From NCBI RefSeq assembly GCF_028473645.1, contig NZ_CP097269.1, forward strand, positions 5,631,568-5,695,567: a DNA stretch of 64,000 bases, read 5' to 3'. Under the pieces are notes generated by a model that had not been told where the DNA came from, searched no databases, and saw nothing but the letters and a program-made list of their open reading frames with translations. This stretch comes from Acidovorax sp. GBBC 1281 (lineage in GTDB: Bacteria; Pseudomonadota; Gammaproteobacteria; Burkholderiales; Burkholderiaceae_C). Within the stretch, counting starts at the first letter, position 1, and every line of letters begins with the position of its first letter. Both the position numbers and the translations under genes were made by a program. Positions 15,583 to 28,236 of this stretch are shown here, piece by piece.

Positions 15583-16842
15583 GTGGACATGAAGACCCTC
15601 TCCCCTGCCCTGCAACCCCGCGTGAACGGCGCGCGCCTGTGGCAATCGCTGATGGACCTGGCCCGCATCGGCGCCACCCCCAAGGGCGGCGTGTGCCGGC
15701 TGGCGCTCACCGCGCTGGACGGCGAAGGCCGCGACCTCTTCGTGCGCTGGGCGCGCGAGGCTGGCTGCAGCGTGCGCATCGACGCCATCGGCAATCTCTT
15801 CGCGCACCGCGCGGGCCGCAACGATGCCCTGCCCCCGGTGATGACCGGCAGCCACATCGACACGCAGCCCACGGGGGGCAAGTTCGATGGCAACTACGGC
15901 GTGCTGGCCGGCCTGGAGGTGGTGCGCAGCCTGAACGATGCGGGCATCGCCACCGAGGCGCCGATCGAGGTGGCGGTGTGGACCAATGAGGAAGGCTCGC
16001 GCTTCGTGCCCGTGATGATGGGCTCGGGCGTGTTCGCCGGGGCCTTCACGCTCGAGCATGCACTGGCCCAGCGCGATGCGCAGGGCACCAGCGTGGCCGA
16101 GGCGCTGGCCGCCATCGGGTACGCCGGCACGCCAGGCCCCACGCCTGCGGTGGGCGCGTATTTCGAGGCGCACATCGAGCAGGGGCCGGTGCTGGAGGCC
16201 AACGACTGCGTGATCGGCGTGGTGCAGGGCGCGCTGGGCCAGCGCTGGTACGACGTGACCGTGCAGGGCATGGAGGCCCACGCCGGCCCCACGCCGATGG
16301 AGTTGCGCCGCGACGCGCTGCTGGCGGCGAGCCGCCTGGTGGCCGAAGTCAATCGCATCGCCCTCGACCACGCCCCGCACGCGCGCGGCACGGTGGGCGT
16401 GCTGGACGTCTTCCCCAGCTCGCGCAATGTCATCCCCGGCAGCGTGCGCATGACCGTGGACCTGCGCGCCGCCGACGACGCGGTGCTGCTGCAGATGGAC
16501 GCGGCCATGCGCGCCGCCTGCGAGCGCATCGGCGCGGCCCACCGCACGCCGGTGGCCGTGGAACAGGTCGTGTACTTTCCGCCGCAGCCCTTCGCACCGG
16601 CGCTGGTCGAGGGCGTGCGCGCCGACGCCCAGGCCCTGGGCTACACCGCCATGGACGTGGTGAGCGGCGCAGGGCACGACGCCGTGTACCTGGCGCGCCT
16701 GGCGCCCACTGCCATGGTCTTCGTGCCCTGCGCGGACGGCATCAGCCACAACGAGATCGAAGACGCCAAGCCCGAGCACCTGGAGGCCGGCTGCAACGTG
16801 CTGCTGCAGGCCATGCTGCGCAGCGCGGGGGTGGCGGCATGA
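15583..16842 (+). CDS. M20-family amidase (N-carbamoyl amino acid / allantoate amidohydrolase type)
   Basis: The protein has 419 aa. The dimetal site is visible in order: His in TGSHIDTQPTGGKFDGNYGV (residues ~87-106, including the bridging Asp), Glu-Glu in WTNEEGSRF, His in EAHIEQGPVLE and His near the C-terminus in DGISHNEIED. The dimerisation and substrate loop has GMEAHAGPTPMELRRDAL. These are marks of the Zn-dependent hydantoinase/carbamoylase family. The reaction expected is hydrolysis of N-carbamoyl or ureido compounds to the free amine. The GTG at 15583 has AGGA 8 bases upstream; an ATG at 15589 is the alternative. It overlaps the following M81 gene by four bases. Confidence 0.88.
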   Translation: MDMKTLSPALQPRVNGARLWQSLMDLARIGATPKGGVCRLALTALDGEGRDLFVRWAREAGCSVRIDAIGNLFAHRAGRNDALPPVMTGSHIDTQPTGGKFDGNYGVLAGLEVVRSLNDAGIATEAPIEVAVWTNEEGSRFVPVMMGSGVFAGAFTLEHALAQRDAQGTSVAEALAAIGYAGTPGPTPAVGAYFEAHIEQGPVLEANDCVIGVVQGALGQRWYDVTVQGMEAHAGPTPMELRRDALLAASRLVAEVNRIALDHAPHARGTVGVLDVFPSSRNVIPGSVRMTVDLRAADDAVLLQMDAAMRAACERIGAAHRTPVAVEQVVYFPPQPFAPALVEGVRADAQALGYTAMDVVSGAGHDAVYLARLAPTAMVFVPCADGISHNEIEDAKPEHLEAGCNVLLQAMLRSAGVAA

Positions 16843-18308
16843 AGATCCTGATCGCGCGGCTCAACCACGAGACCAACACCTTCTCGCCCGTGCCCACGCC
16901 GCTGGAGGCCTTTTCGCCCGCCTATGGCGCGCAGGCGCTGCAGGAGAACGAGGGCATGCGCACGGCCATGGCGGCGTTCATCGACCTGGCCAAGGGGCTG
17001 GGCGCCACGCTGGTCACGCCCGTGTCGGCCATGGCCAACCCCAGCGGGCCGGTGCATGCCGCCGCCTACGACGAACTGACCCGCCGCATCGTGGACGCCG
17101 CCCCGGGCTGCGATGCCATCCTGCTGGACCTGCACGGCGCCATGGTGGCCGAGAACAGCCCCGACGGCGAAGGCGACCTGCTGGAGCGCTTGCGGGCCGC
17201 TGCACCGGGCGTGCCCGTCGGCGTGGCGCTGGACCTGCACGGCAACATCACGCCCAAGATGGTCGCCAACGCCGACGTGATGGTGGGCTTCAAGACCTAC
17301 CCGCACATCGACATGTACGAAACCGGCGAACACACCGGGCGCCTGCTGCTGGCCATGCTGCACGGCCAGGCGCGCTACACCGTGCGCTGGCACCCGCTGC
17401 CCATGATGGGCCACACGCTGCGCAGCACCACGCTGCAGGGCGCCATGCTGCGCGCGGTGGACGCGGCCCGCGCGGCCGAGGCGGGCGGCATTCCGGCGGT
17501 GACGGTGTTCGCCGGCTTTTCGCTCGCCGACATCGAGGCGCCGTGCATGAGCGTGGTGGTCACGGCCCCGGCCGACGATCCCGAGCCGGCCCAGGCGGCC
17601 GCCGACCGCATCGCCGCCGCCATCTGGAGCGAGCGCGCCGAGTTCGTCTACGACAGCGAGCCGCTAGACCAGTCCCTGCAGCGCGCGCAGGCCCTGGCCG
17701 TGGGCGCGGACCGCCCGGTGCTGCTGCTGGACCACAGCGACAACTGCATGTCCGGCGGCACCTGCGATGCGATGGACGTGCTGCAGGCGGCGCTCGCCAA
17801 CGGCCTGGAAGACATCGCCGTGGGCCCGCTGTGCGACCCCGGGGCGGTCGCCGAACTGGTGGCGGCCGGCGTCGGCGCGCGCGTTGCCGTGCGGCTGGGC
17901 AACAAGGTGCCGCTCACGCAACTCGGCGTGGCCAAGGCGCCCGTGGCGGTCGAGGGCACGGTGGTGGCCGTCAGCGACGGCGAATACACCGTGACCGGCC
18001 CCATCTACACCGGCCAGCGCTGCGCCATGGGGCGCACGGTGCTGTTCGATACCGGCGCGGCGCGCATCGTGGTGACCGAGCGCACGCACGAGCCGTGGGA
18101 CCTGGGCGTTTTCTCCTGCGTGGGCCTGGACCCCACGGCCCACCGCTTCGTGCTGCTCAAGTCGCGCATGTACTGCCGCCCGGTGTTCGTGCCGCTGTCG
18201 CACGCGCTGGTCGAGTGCGACAGCCCCACGGGGGTGACGAGCTCCAACTACGCGCTGTTCCCGTTCAGGAAAGTGCGCCGGCCGGTGTTCCCGCTCGATC
18301 CGGCCTGA
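16839..18308 (+). CDS. M81 family metallopeptidase (MlrC-like)
   Basis: The protein has 489 aa. The N-terminal domain contains the M81 signature: LNHETNTFSPV near residue 8, LDLHGAMVAE near 96, VALDLHGNITPKM near 128 and YPHIDMYETG near 155. The C-terminal MlrC domain has DHSDNCMSGGTCDAM near 292 and LGNKVPLTQLG near 350. Members are Zn enzymes named after the microcystin-linearised-peptide hydrolase MlrC, but most act on unknown small amides or peptides. Its location at the end of a LivHMGF and carbamoylase operon suggests catabolism of an imported amide-containing compound, by inference. Confidence 0.88.
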   Translation: MKILIARLNHETNTFSPVPTPLEAFSPAYGAQALQENEGMRTAMAAFIDLAKGLGATLVTPVSAMANPSGPVHAAAYDELTRRIVDAAPGCDAILLDLHGAMVAENSPDGEGDLLERLRAAAPGVPVGVALDLHGNITPKMVANADVMVGFKTYPHIDMYETGEHTGRLLLAMLHGQARYTVRWHPLPMMGHTLRSTTLQGAMLRAVDAARAAEAGGIPAVTVFAGFSLADIEAPCMSVVVTAPADDPEPAQAAADRIAAAIWSERAEFVYDSEPLDQSLQRAQALAVGADRPVLLLDHSDNCMSGGTCDAMDVLQAALANGLEDIAVGPLCDPGAVAELVAAGVGARVAVRLGNKVPLTQLGVAKAPVAVEGTVVAVSDGEYTVTGPIYTGQRCAMGRTVLFDTGAARIVVTERTHEPWDLGVFSCVGLDPTAHRFVLLKSRMYCRPVFVPLSHALVECDSPTGVTSSNYALFPFRKVRRPVFPLDPA

Positions 18309-18497
18309 GCGGCGCGTTGCGTGTTGGGACGGGCGGCGGGGCGCCGCAGGTCACGGGTGTTTCACCCGGATTAAGCACAATTGCGTACCAGGGTATGGAT
18401 GGCGGGCTGACTACAATCGCACACCCTAAGAACCTACAACCGCCCCGAAGCGCCCTGGCGGCGCGGCCTGGCACTCTTCCCAGAGCTGGAGACCTTG

Positions 18498-20810
<2,313 letters not shown>

Positions 20811-20859
20811 AGCGGTGATGACGTAGCAAGCGCTAACTTTTAGACGCGTTTGGCCTTGA

Positions 20860-20890
20860 AAGCGCCTGCCCATTTATTGGGCAGGCGCTT
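20860..20890 (+). terminator. Intrinsic terminator after maeB
   Basis: A 12-bp perfect stem (AAGCGCCTGCCC / GGGCAGGCGCTT) with loop ATTTATT is followed by GCTTTTTGG. Confidence 0.9.
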
Positions 20891-20966
20891 GCTTTTTGGG
20901 GGCGATTAAGTCAAACTAACGGCTCGAAATTTCGGGTAAACCCGTAGTTTCTGAAAGGTGTAGTTG

Positions 20967-21371
20967 ATGCTGAAGGCTATCGCCATCCAGGCGTACAAGA
21001 CAGGTCTTGCGTGCGTACTGGGTGCCGCGTTCGTTCTGGTCCCGACCACGGGACAGGCCCGAAAACCCCCGTCTTCTGACGGAGTGACCACCATCGCACT
21101 GGCCGAGTTGCCCCCGCAAGGGCGGGCGACCTACGGGCTCATTCGCGAAGGTGGACCATTTCCTTACGACAAGGATGGTTCGGTGTTCGGCAATCGCGAA
21201 CGGTTGCTGCCCCCGGAAAAACGGGGCTATTACCGCGAATACACCGTCAGAACGCCGGGTGCAAAGAACCGTGGTGCCCGGCGCATCGTGTGCGGAGGAG
21301 CGCCCCGCGTTCCCGATGCCTGCTACTACACCGGCGACCACTACGCGAGCTTTCGAAAAATTGTTGAATGA
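20967..21371 (+). CDS. Secreted barnase-like ribonuclease (N1/T1 family)
   Basis: The protein has 134 aa with a signal peptide (MLKAIAIQAYKTGLACVLGA, cleavage near GQA-R). The mature domain of about 100 residues has the microbial RNase arrangement: FGNRERLLP, the general base Glu in YYREYTV, Arg in GARRIVCGG and the catalytic His in TGDHYASFRKI. These line up with Glu73, Arg87 and His102 of barnase. It should be a guanyl-preferring endoribonuclease exported to the periplasm or outside. The ATG at 20967 is preferred to the TTG one codon before. A barstar gene follows 143 bases later and protects the cytoplasm before export. Confidence 0.88.
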   Translation: MLKAIAIQAYKTGLACVLGAAFVLVPTTGQARKPPSSDGVTTIALAELPPQGRATYGLIREGGPFPYDKDGSVFGNRERLLPPEKRGYYREYTVRTPGAKNRGARRIVCGGAPRVPDACYYTGDHYASFRKIVE

Positions 21372-21514
21372 CGCTGGACGCCAAAAGCGCTCGCCGGCAT
21401 TGCCGCGATCGGTTGCCCGCCTGTCGGCCCCCCGCCTTGGTGGCGGGCCGCTGGACCGAACTTCCGGATATTCCTCATTGGTGACTACATAAAGAAAGAG
21501 CAGCGGAGATGGAA

Positions 21515-21934
21515 ATGCCACTTCGTAACGATCAGGAAAACCCATTGCGTGGCGTGCGCCCCAACATCGTGCAGTCTATTCGCGCTTTTCGCGTGCAAGA
21601 CCTGCAAGAGTCGGCCAAGGCGCTCGGCCAACACTTCCTGTACGCCAACCTTGCACACGCACAAACCAAACAGGACGTGCTGGACCTGATCGCAGGCCAG
21701 TTCATGTTCCCGGCGCACTTCGGAAAGAATTTCGACGCGCTGTACGACTGCATGACGGACCCATTGCATAAATCGGGCCCGCAACCGGGCTTCATCGTGG
21801 TGCTGGAGCAGATCCCGACCACGGTGAAGTTCGACAAGGAAGCACGCGAGCAATTGCTCGACATCTTCCGGGAAGCGGCGGACTACTGGAGCGATCGAAA
21901 GATACCGTTCCGGTGTTTCTATTCTTTTCTGTAG
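21515..21934 (+). CDS. Barstar family ribonuclease inhibitor
   Basis: The protein has 139 aa. The barstar core is clear: LYANLAHAQTKQDVLDLIAG, then FMFPAHFGKNFDALYDCMTD, where the F-G-x-N-x-D-A-L helix inserts into the RNase active site, then the C-terminal strand. The ATG at 21515 has GGAG six bases upstream; another ATG at 21509 is too close to that GGAG. It is the antidote to the RNase encoded just upstream. Confidence 0.9.
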   Translation: MPLRNDQENPLRGVRPNIVQSIRAFRVQDLQESAKALGQHFLYANLAHAQTKQDVLDLIAGQFMFPAHFGKNFDALYDCMTDPLHKSGPQPGFIVVLEQIPTTVKFDKEAREQLLDIFREAADYWSDRKIPFRCFYSFL

Positions 21935-21968
21935 CCCGTTCTGCATCCACCAGCCAGGCAGAACGGGC
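21934..21968 (+). terminator. Hairpin after barstar
   Basis: The 11-bp inverted repeat GCCCGTTCTGC / GCAGAACGGGC begins at the barstar stop codon. No U-run follows, so it may be a weak terminator or 3' end protector. The rest of the 21969-22237 gap shows no gene I can support. Confidence 0.5.
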
Positions 21969-22237
21969 GAACGAGGCTAACGAGACCGCCGCAGCGCAGC
22001 CCATTGAAATCGCAGTCGATCCTTCCGCGGAAAAAATGCCGACCGACAAGCTCGTCGACGTATCGCCCCTGGCGCTGCGCATGAGCAGCCCGTTCAACGC
22101 GGGTTATTGGCTTGCCGCCGCTTGATCCCAGGCGGTAGTGCGCAGCAGGCGAGGCCCTCAGGCCAATGCTTGCCGCGTTTGACCCTTTTCAGTGCAGGGG
22201 GCTGGGTGGCCCGGTCCCCGCATTGCACCGCCTGCGC

Positions 22238-23005
22238 TCAGGCAGGGTGCAGTGACTGAGCCAGGGCCACGTACTCGTGCACCGGCACTTCCTCGGCCCG
22301 GCGCTGGGTGTCGAAGGTGCCCGGGAAGGCGCGCTCTTGCAGCCAGCGGCCCAGCGTGTGCCGCAGCAGCTTGCGGCGTTGGCTGAAGGCCACCTGCACC
22401 AGTTCCGACAGCAGCGCCGGCGATACGGGGGCCGGCGAGGCGTGCGGCACCATGCGCACGACGGCGCTGTCCACGCGCGGCGGCGGATCGAAGCTCTCCG
22501 GCGGCACGAACAGCACATCCTCCATCGCATAGCGCCACTGCAGCATGACCGACAGCCGCCCGTAGTCGCCCGTGGAGGGGCTCGCTACCATGCGGTCGAT
22601 CACTTCCTTTTGCAGCATGAAATGCTGGTCTTCGATGACATGCACCTGCTCCAGCAAATGGAACAGGATGGGCGTGGAGATGTTGTACGGCAGGTTGCCG
22701 ACCACGCGCACCTTGGGCGCGTTCAGCGACTGGGCGACCTGGGCGAAGTCCACCTTCAGCACGTCGGATTCGATCACGTCCAGTTGGCCGTGCAGGCGCA
22801 GCCGCGCTGCCAGGTCGCGGTCCAGCTCGATCACGGTGAGGCGCCCCAGGCGCTCGACCAGCGGCTGCGTGAGGGCGGCCAGGCCGGGGCCGATCTCCAC
22901 CATGGGCTGGCCCGGCTCCGGGCCGATGGCGCGCACGATGGCATCGATGATGCCGTGGTCCGACAGGAAATGCTGGCCGAAGCGCTTGCGCGGGATGTGC
23001 TTCAT
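22238..23005 (-). CDS. rsmA: 16S rRNA (adenine1518-N6/adenine1519-N6)-dimethyltransferase
   Basis: The protein has 255 aa. It starts [14 protein letters not shown], the invariant KsgA/RsmA opening. SAM motif I is [14 protein letters not shown] near residue 36, motif II ELDRDLA, and the catalytic NLPYNIS sits near 103. It dimethylates two adjacent adenines in the 3' end of 16S rRNA during 30S maturation. It is the last gene of lptD-surA-rsmA, 37 bases after surA. The pdxA gene often found between surA and rsmA is absent here. Confidence 0.96.
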   Translation of the reverse strand: MKHIPRKRFGQHFLSDHGIIDAIVRAIGPEPGQPMVEIGPGLAALTQPLVERLGRLTVIELDRDLAARLRLHGQLDVIESDVLKVDFAQVAQSLNAPKVRVVGNLPYNISTPILFHLLEQVHVIEDQHFMLQKEVIDRMVASPSTGDYGRLSVMLQWRYAMEDVLFVPPESFDPPPRVDSAVVRMVPHASPAPVSPALLSELVQVAFSQRRKLLRHTLGRWLQERAFPGTFDTQRRAEEVPVHEYVALAQSLHPA

Positions 23006-23042
23006 GGCGCTGCGCGGCGAAGGCGCGTGGGCAGGCGGCGTG

Positions 23043-24464
23043 TCATTGCGGCGGATCGCGGTATTCCACGTACGCGCGGGCCCGGGCTTCCTGGGCCCAG
23101 GTGGCGTAGGCCTCGTCCAGCTTCTTTTCGCGCACCACGTCGCGCACCATGTCGCGCTGTTCGCGCTGGGTGAGCTTGGCCTCGCGGCGCTCCAGCAGCT
23201 GGATCAGGTGCACGCCGAACCGCGTGACGATGGGCTCGCTGATCTCGCCGGGCTTGAGCGCATTGAGCGCTTCCTCGAATTCGGGCACGTAGCGGCCCGG
23301 GCTGGCCCAGCCGAGGTCTCCGCCCTGCTTGGAGCTACCGTCCTGCGAGTTCTCGCGCGCGAGCGTGGCGAAGTCCGCCTGGCCCGCCAGGATGCGCCGG
23401 CGGTAGTCAGCCAGCCGTGCGGCCGCCGCGGTCTCGGTCAGCTGCGGATTGGCGCGCAGCAAGATGTGCCGCGCATGGCTTTGCACCGCCACGGTGGGGG
23501 CCGCGGCATTGGTCTTTTCCACTACTTTCAGCACGTGGAACCCGGCTGGCGACCGCACGGGGCCGACGATGCCGCCCACGGGCGTCTGCTGGGTCGAGCG
23601 CACGAAGAGCTCGGGGTAGCGATCGGCGGGGCGCAGGCCCAGCAGGCCGCCGGAGGCGCCTTCGGCCGCATCGGAGAACTCGCGCGCGACCTTGCCGAAA
23701 TCGTCGCCGGCACGCACCTTGTCGGCCGCCTGCTGCGCGCGCAGCCGGCGCTGCTCCACGACCTCGGGGCTTGCGTTCTCGGGCACGAGCACCAGGATGT
23801 GGCCCAGGTTCAGTTCGACCTTGGCGGGATCGGAGGCGGACTGCTGCTCGCGCAGGTACTGGTCCACGTCCAGGTCGCTCACGCGCACCCGGGCTTCGAC
23901 GTCGCGCTCGCGCAGGCGCTGCACCAGCAGCTGGTTGCGCAGTTCTTCGCGGAAGCGGTCCTTGCTGATGCCGTCGATCGCGAGGCGGCGGTGCATTTCC
24001 TCCAGGCTCACGTTGTTCTGGCGCGCCACCGACTGTTCGGCCTGGGAGACGGCGATGTCGTCCACCTTGATGCCGCTCTCGTTGGCCATCTGCACCTGGA
24101 TCTTTTCATTGATCACGCGCTCGAGCACTTCGCGCGCCACCACATCGCGGGACGGGCGCTCGCCGCCCTGGGCGGCCAGCTGCTGCTCGACGCGGGCCAC
24201 GCGGGTCTGCACCTCGTTGTTGGTGATGGGCGCGGTGTTGACCACGGCCACGATGTAGTCGGCCTGGCGGATGCCGCTGCGGTCCGCGCCGGTGCGGGCG
24301 TCCGGCACGGTGACGGGCGGCAGGGCGCGCGAGGACAGCCCGGTACCGCCGGTGCCGCTGGCAGCGCCCGAGGCGCGCAGTCCTTGCGCGGAGGCGCCCG
24401 CGGGTGCGAGGGAGGCCAGGGTGGCCAGGCACACCAGGCCCAGGGTGAAAGCGCGATGGTTCAT
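23043..24464 (-). CDS. surA: Periplasmic chaperone / peptidyl-prolyl isomerase SurA
   Basis: The protein has 473 aa with a signal peptide ending near ASAQ. A SurA N-terminal domain ([20 protein letters not shown] near residue 50) is followed by two parvulin domains ([14 protein letters not shown] near 190; [14 protein letters not shown] near 315, [20 protein letters not shown] near 375) and a C-terminal helix ([12 protein letters not shown]). It escorts outer-membrane proteins, including LptD, to the BAM complex. It lies 19 bases downstream of lptD. Confidence 0.96.
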   Translation of the reverse strand: MNHRAFTLGLVCLATLASLAPAGASAQGLRASGAASGTGGTGLSSRALPPVTVPDARTGADRSGIRQADYIVAVVNTAPITNNEVQTRVARVEQQLAAQGGERPSRDVVAREVLERVINEKIQVQMANESGIKVDDIAVSQAEQSVARQNNVSLEEMHRRLAIDGISKDRFREELRNQLLVQRLRERDVEARVRVSDLDVDQYLREQQSASDPAKVELNLGHILVLVPENASPEVVEQRRLRAQQAADKVRAGDDFGKVAREFSDAAEGASGGLLGLRPADRYPELFVRSTQQTPVGGIVGPVRSPAGFHVLKVVEKTNAAAPTVAVQSHARHILLRANPQLTETAAAARLADYRRRILAGQADFATLARENSQDGSSKQGGDLGWASPGRYVPEFEEALNALKPGEISEPIVTRFGVHLIQLLERREAKLTQREQRDMVRDVVREKKLDEAYATWAQEARARAYVEYRDPPQ

Positions 24465-24483
24465 GTGGTTGGCAGGTGTCGGG

Positions 24484-26952
24484 TTAGTCGTAATTGGTGA
24501 AGCGGCTGGGCGTGCTGGTCTGCTCGCGCAGGTACTGGTAGCGCGGAATGTTCTGCTTCAGGCTGGTGAGGGGGTTGGAGCCGAGCGAGAGGCGGGAAAA
24601 GCCCACGAACTCGATCTGGAACAGCAGCCGGGTGTTGGCGGTGGTCACGCTGCTTTGCAGGCGCTCGAGCACCACGCGGCCGACCCAGCAGCAGCTGTCG
24701 TATTCGAAGCCCACCACGGTGTCCACCAGCTTGCGGTCCTGCATGCTGTAGTTCAGGCGGCCCACGGTGTACCAGCGGCCGGGGCCCTGCCCGCGGCCCG
24801 GGCCGAGGTCCTGGCCCTTGTCGCCCCACAGGTCGTTGATGGGCCATTGCCAGCCCACGTCGATCTGCTCGCTGGTGCCGCGCTGCAGGCGGTAGGCGGC
24901 GCTGATGACGCGGTAGGCGCTGGGGTTGTAGCGCGCGCCCACGGTGGAGCGGATGGAGCGGCCCGTCTTGGGGTTGTACTGCACCGTGGAGTCGAAGCCC
25001 CACTGCTTCGTCCAGTTCAGGCCCGCGCCCAGCAGCACGTCCGACAGCCGTTCGCTGACGGTGGACTCGCCGGGCAGCACGACCTTCTGGTCCGAGAACC
25101 GCACCCGCTGGGCGATGCCGAAGCGGGCCGCCTCGGCGCCGTCGTCCGGGTCCAGCAGCCGCGTGGTCACGCCCAGGGTGAGCAGGTTGTTGTCGGCCAG
25201 GCGGTCGTTGCCGCCATAGCCGTTCTCGGTGTAGATGGTGGCGAAGTTGAAGTCGTTCGCCGCCGTGTCGTACACCGGCAGCAGGCTCTGATCGCGGTAG
25301 GGCGTGTAGGTGTAGAAGGCGCGCGGCTCCAGCGTCTGCAGGAAGTTGCGGCCGAAGTAGCGCGCATCGCGCTCGAACACCAGGCCGCTGTCCAGGCTGA
25401 ACGTGGGCAGCGTGCGCTGCGCGTTGCGCTGGCCGTTGGCCAGCGGGCTGTCGAACTGGTATTGCGTGGCGTGCAGCTGCACGCGCGGCGTCACGAAGCC
25501 GGCCGGTGCGAGGAACGGCCGGCTGATCTGCGCCATGGCGTAGCTGCGCTGGGCGTTGGGCTGGCCGGTCAGGGAGCGGTCCGCATGGAAGCTGGTGTAG
25601 TCGGCCTCCACGCTGGCATCGAAGCCGTAGGGCAGCATCGTGGGGTTGTAGCCCCAGCGCAGCTGCGGCATGCGGTCGTAGGGCGGCACGATGGGCGCGC
25701 TCACGTCCTGCAGCGTCTGCCACTTGAGGGTGCGCAGGCTGAGCGACATGTCGTCCTTGCCCCAGGACAGCGTGGCGTCGCCGGGCAGCAGGCGCTGGGT
25801 GAGCTGGGTCATGCCGGTCACGTTGCGCGTGAAGTCGCGCCAGTAGTTGTCGTCGCTGACCCGGCTCACGTCCATGTTGAAGTTCAGGCCGCCCAGCGGC
25901 GTGTCGAACGTGCCGCTGTGCTTGAGGCCGTAGCCCCAGCGGTCGCGGTCGCGCAGCTTGTCGGCCGGCATGTAGTCGCCGCGCAGCTCGCCCCGGTAGG
26001 TGGGCTCCAGGTAGCGGAATTCGCCGCCCAGGTTCACGCCGCGCTTGGACATGACGGTGGGCGTGATGGTGGCGTCGCGGTTGGGCGCGATGTTCCAGTA
26101 GTAAGGCTGCGCGTACTCGACGCCGCTCACGTTGTCGATGGCCACGGTGGGCGGCAGCAGCCCCGACTTGCGGCGGTCGGACAGCGGGAACGTGATGTGC
26201 GGGATGGGCAGGATGGGCAGGCCCTTGAACTCCAGCACCGCGCCGTCGGCCGTGCCCACCTGCTCTTCGTTGTCGATGCGGATCGACCGCGCGCGCAGCA
26301 CCCAGTCGGGCTGCCAGGTGGCTTCGTCGTTCTTCTGGCAGGTGGTGTAGGTGGCGTTGTGCACCACCGAGCGGTCGCGGTCGATGAAGTCCACGCGGCT
26401 GGCTTCGCCGTGGGCGCCGTTCATCAGGAATCGGTAGTTGGCGGCATCGAAGTAGCCCGAGAAGGCGTCGACCCGCAGTTCCAGCTCCGAGCCCTCGTAC
26501 ACGTTGCCCGCGCGGTTGATGCGCACCTGGCCGCGCGCCTTGGCGAGGTCGTCGGGCACCACGTATTCCAGCCGGTCGGCGTGGATGATGGTGTCGCCGC
26601 GGCGCAGTTCGGCATTGCCTTCGACGATGGCGTTGATGTCCGGCTGGCCCGTCACGCTGTCGCCTTTCACGAAGATCGGCAGCTGCGGGCGCACGGCTTC
26701 GGGGATCTTTTCCTGCAGCAGGGGGCTGGCGCGCAGGGCGGGCGCCGCCTCGGGCACGGCCGGCGCGCCCGGCTCCGCCTCCGACTGGGCGAGCGCTGCC
26801 AGGGGCGCGCCGCACAGCATCCAGGCGATCAGGCGGGCCACCGCGCGGCGCTCGAACGCGGGCGCCGAGGGACGGCGGGCCGCAGCGCCGCGGCGGGCGG
26901 GCAGGAAGGGGGGCGTCGGTCGGAACGGATCGGGCAAGGAAGGGATGTCCAT
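24484..26952 (-). CDS. lptD: LPS-assembly protein LptD
   Basis: With the ATG at 26952 the protein has 822 aa. A signal sequence ([20 protein letters not shown]) precedes a periplasmic jellyroll domain ([34 protein letters not shown]) and a long beta-barrel region rich in alternating aromatic strands, ending [16 protein letters not shown]. It inserts LPS into the outer leaflet together with LptE. An upstream in-frame ATG at 27036 overlaps the start of the divergent amgK gene and would add a non-typical N-terminal tail; I prefer 26952. It leads the operon lptD-surA-rsmA. Confidence 0.93.
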   Translation of the reverse strand: MDIPSLPDPFRPTPPFLPARRGAAARRPSAPAFERRAVARLIAWMLCGAPLAALAQSEAEPGAPAVPEAAPALRASPLLQEKIPEAVRPQLPIFVKGDSVTGQPDINAIVEGNAELRRGDTIIHADRLEYVVPDDLAKARGQVRINRAGNVYEGSELELRVDAFSGYFDAANYRFLMNGAHGEASRVDFIDRDRSVVHNATYTTCQKNDEATWQPDWVLRARSIRIDNEEQVGTADGAVLEFKGLPILPIPHITFPLSDRRKSGLLPPTVAIDNVSGVEYAQPYYWNIAPNRDATITPTVMSKRGVNLGGEFRYLEPTYRGELRGDYMPADKLRDRDRWGYGLKHSGTFDTPLGGLNFNMDVSRVSDDNYWRDFTRNVTGMTQLTQRLLPGDATLSWGKDDMSLSLRTLKWQTLQDVSAPIVPPYDRMPQLRWGYNPTMLPYGFDASVEADYTSFHADRSLTGQPNAQRSYAMAQISRPFLAPAGFVTPRVQLHATQYQFDSPLANGQRNAQRTLPTFSLDSGLVFERDARYFGRNFLQTLEPRAFYTYTPYRDQSLLPVYDTAANDFNFATIYTENGYGGNDRLADNNLLTLGVTTRLLDPDDGAEAARFGIAQRVRFSDQKVVLPGESTVSERLSDVLLGAGLNWTKQWGFDSTVQYNPKTGRSIRSTVGARYNPSAYRVISAAYRLQRGTSEQIDVGWQWPINDLWGDKGQDLGPGRGQGPGRWYTVGRLNYSMQDRKLVDTVVGFEYDSCCWVGRVVLERLQSSVTTANTRLLFQIEFVGFSRLSLGSNPLTSLKQNIPRYQYLREQTSTPSRFTNYD

Positions 26953-27034
26953 GGAATCAGCCGGTCGGCGGCGCGGAGCAGGCACCGCAGGCCACCCGGT
27001 CCGGGCAGGCCGGGTTTGTAAAATCGGATTATCC

Positions 27035-28177
27035 ATGAGCCACCCTCCTTCCCCCATCGTGGCCGATCCGGCCCCGGCCGGCGCCGCGGCTGCCGCGCCC
27101 GCCTTTCCCGCCGTCGCCTGGCCCGACGCCGCCCGCCGCACCGCGTTCGAGGCCTGGCTGGCGCCACTGGCCGCCACGCACGGCCTGCGCCCCGCGAGCG
27201 TGCGCCCCGCCTCGGCGGACGCGAGCTTTCGCCGCTACCTGCGCATCGACGCCGCCGACGGCACCAGCCGCATCGTGATGGATGCCCCGCCGGACAAGGA
27301 GGACTGCCGCCCCTTCGCCCACGTGCAGCGCCTGATGGCCGACGCGGGCCTGCACGTGCCCGAGGTGCTGGCCTGGGACGAGGCCCACGGCTTCATGCTG
27401 CTGTCCGACCTGGGCGCGCAGACGGTCATCGAGCGGCTCGACCCCGCGGCGCCCGAGGCGGCGCACGCCTGGTACCTGCAGGCCAGCGACGTGCTGCTGC
27501 AATGGCAGCAGGCCTCGCGCCCCGGCGTGCTGCCGCCCTACGACGAGGCCCTGCTGCGGCGCGAACTGGCCCTTTTTCCCGACTGGTACCTGGCGCGCCA
27601 CCGCGGCGTGGCGCTCATTGAGGCGCAGCAGGGCGTGCTCGCCAAGACCTTCGACGTGCTGGTCGCCAACAATCTGGAAGCCCCCAGCGTGTTCGTGCAC
27701 CGCGACTTCATGATGCGCAACCTCATGGCGCCCCCGGCGGGCGGGCCGTTGGGCGTGCTGGATTTTCAGGACGCCGTGTATGGGCCCATCACCTACGACA
27801 TCGCCAGCCTGCTGCGCGATGCGTTCATCAGCTGGGAAGAGGATTTCGTCATCGACATTACCGTGCGTTACTGGGAAAAAGCGCGAAAGTCGGGATTGGT
27901 CGGTGCGGCGAGCGCCAGCGGCTGGGGCGCGGACTTCGGCGAGTTCTACCGCGCGGTCGAATGGATGGGCCTGCAGCGGCACCTGAAGGTGGCCGGCATC
28001 TTCGCGCGGATCACGCTGCGCGACGGCAAGCCCAAGTACCTGGCGGACACTCCGCGTTTCATCGGCTACATCCGCTCGACAGCCAGCCGCTACCGCGAGC
28101 TCAAGCCGCTGCTGCGGCTGGTGGACGAGATCGAAGGCACGCAGGAAGCCACCGGCTTCGCTTTCGGAAGAGTTTGA
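27035..28177 (+). CDS. amgK: Sugar kinase of the aminoglycoside phosphotransferase fold (AmgK-like)
   Basis: The protein has 380 aa. The APH fold shows SADASFRRYLRI near residue 70, MLLSDLG near 125, the catalytic loop VHRDFMMRNLM near 224 and the DFG-like metal site LDFQDAVYGPITYDIASLLRD near 243. AmgK phosphorylates the anomeric carbon of N-acetylmuramate/N-acetylglucosamine in cell-wall recycling, and in related bacteria it lies divergent from lptD, as here. The usual partner murU is not next to it; rsmE follows. The first ~45 residues are a Pro/Ala-rich extension. Confidence 0.85.
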   Translation: MSHPPSPIVADPAPAGAAAAAPAFPAVAWPDAARRTAFEAWLAPLAATHGLRPASVRPASADASFRRYLRIDAADGTSRIVMDAPPDKEDCRPFAHVQRLMADAGLHVPEVLAWDEAHGFMLLSDLGAQTVIERLDPAAPEAAHAWYLQASDVLLQWQQASRPGVLPPYDEALLRRELALFPDWYLARHRGVALIEAQQGVLAKTFDVLVANNLEAPSVFVHRDFMMRNLMAPPAGGPLGVLDFQDAVYGPITYDIASLLRDAFISWEEDFVIDITVRYWEKARKSGLVGAASASGWGADFGEFYRAVEWMGLQRHLKVAGIFARITLRDGKPKYLADTPRFIGYIRSTASRYRELKPLLRLVDEIEGTQEATGFAFGRV

Positions 28178-28203
28178 GTCAAACCCGCTACCGCCGCAAT
28201 CAG

Positions 28204-28236
28204 TACTAGGGCGTGTAGCTATAAAAATAGTAGCAA
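28204..28236 (-). repeat. Dispersed AT-rich palindromic repeat, copy 2
   Basis: On the minus strand it reads TTGCTACTATTTTTATAGC then TACACGCCCTAG. It matches copies 3 and 5 including the CCCTAG end. It abuts the rsmE start codon, so it may affect rsmE translation. Confidence 0.7.

Noticed and set aside
21913..22125. 70-codon frame overlapping the end of barstar
   Set aside because: It overlaps the barstar end and a hairpin, has no ribosome binding site and an unremarkable composition.
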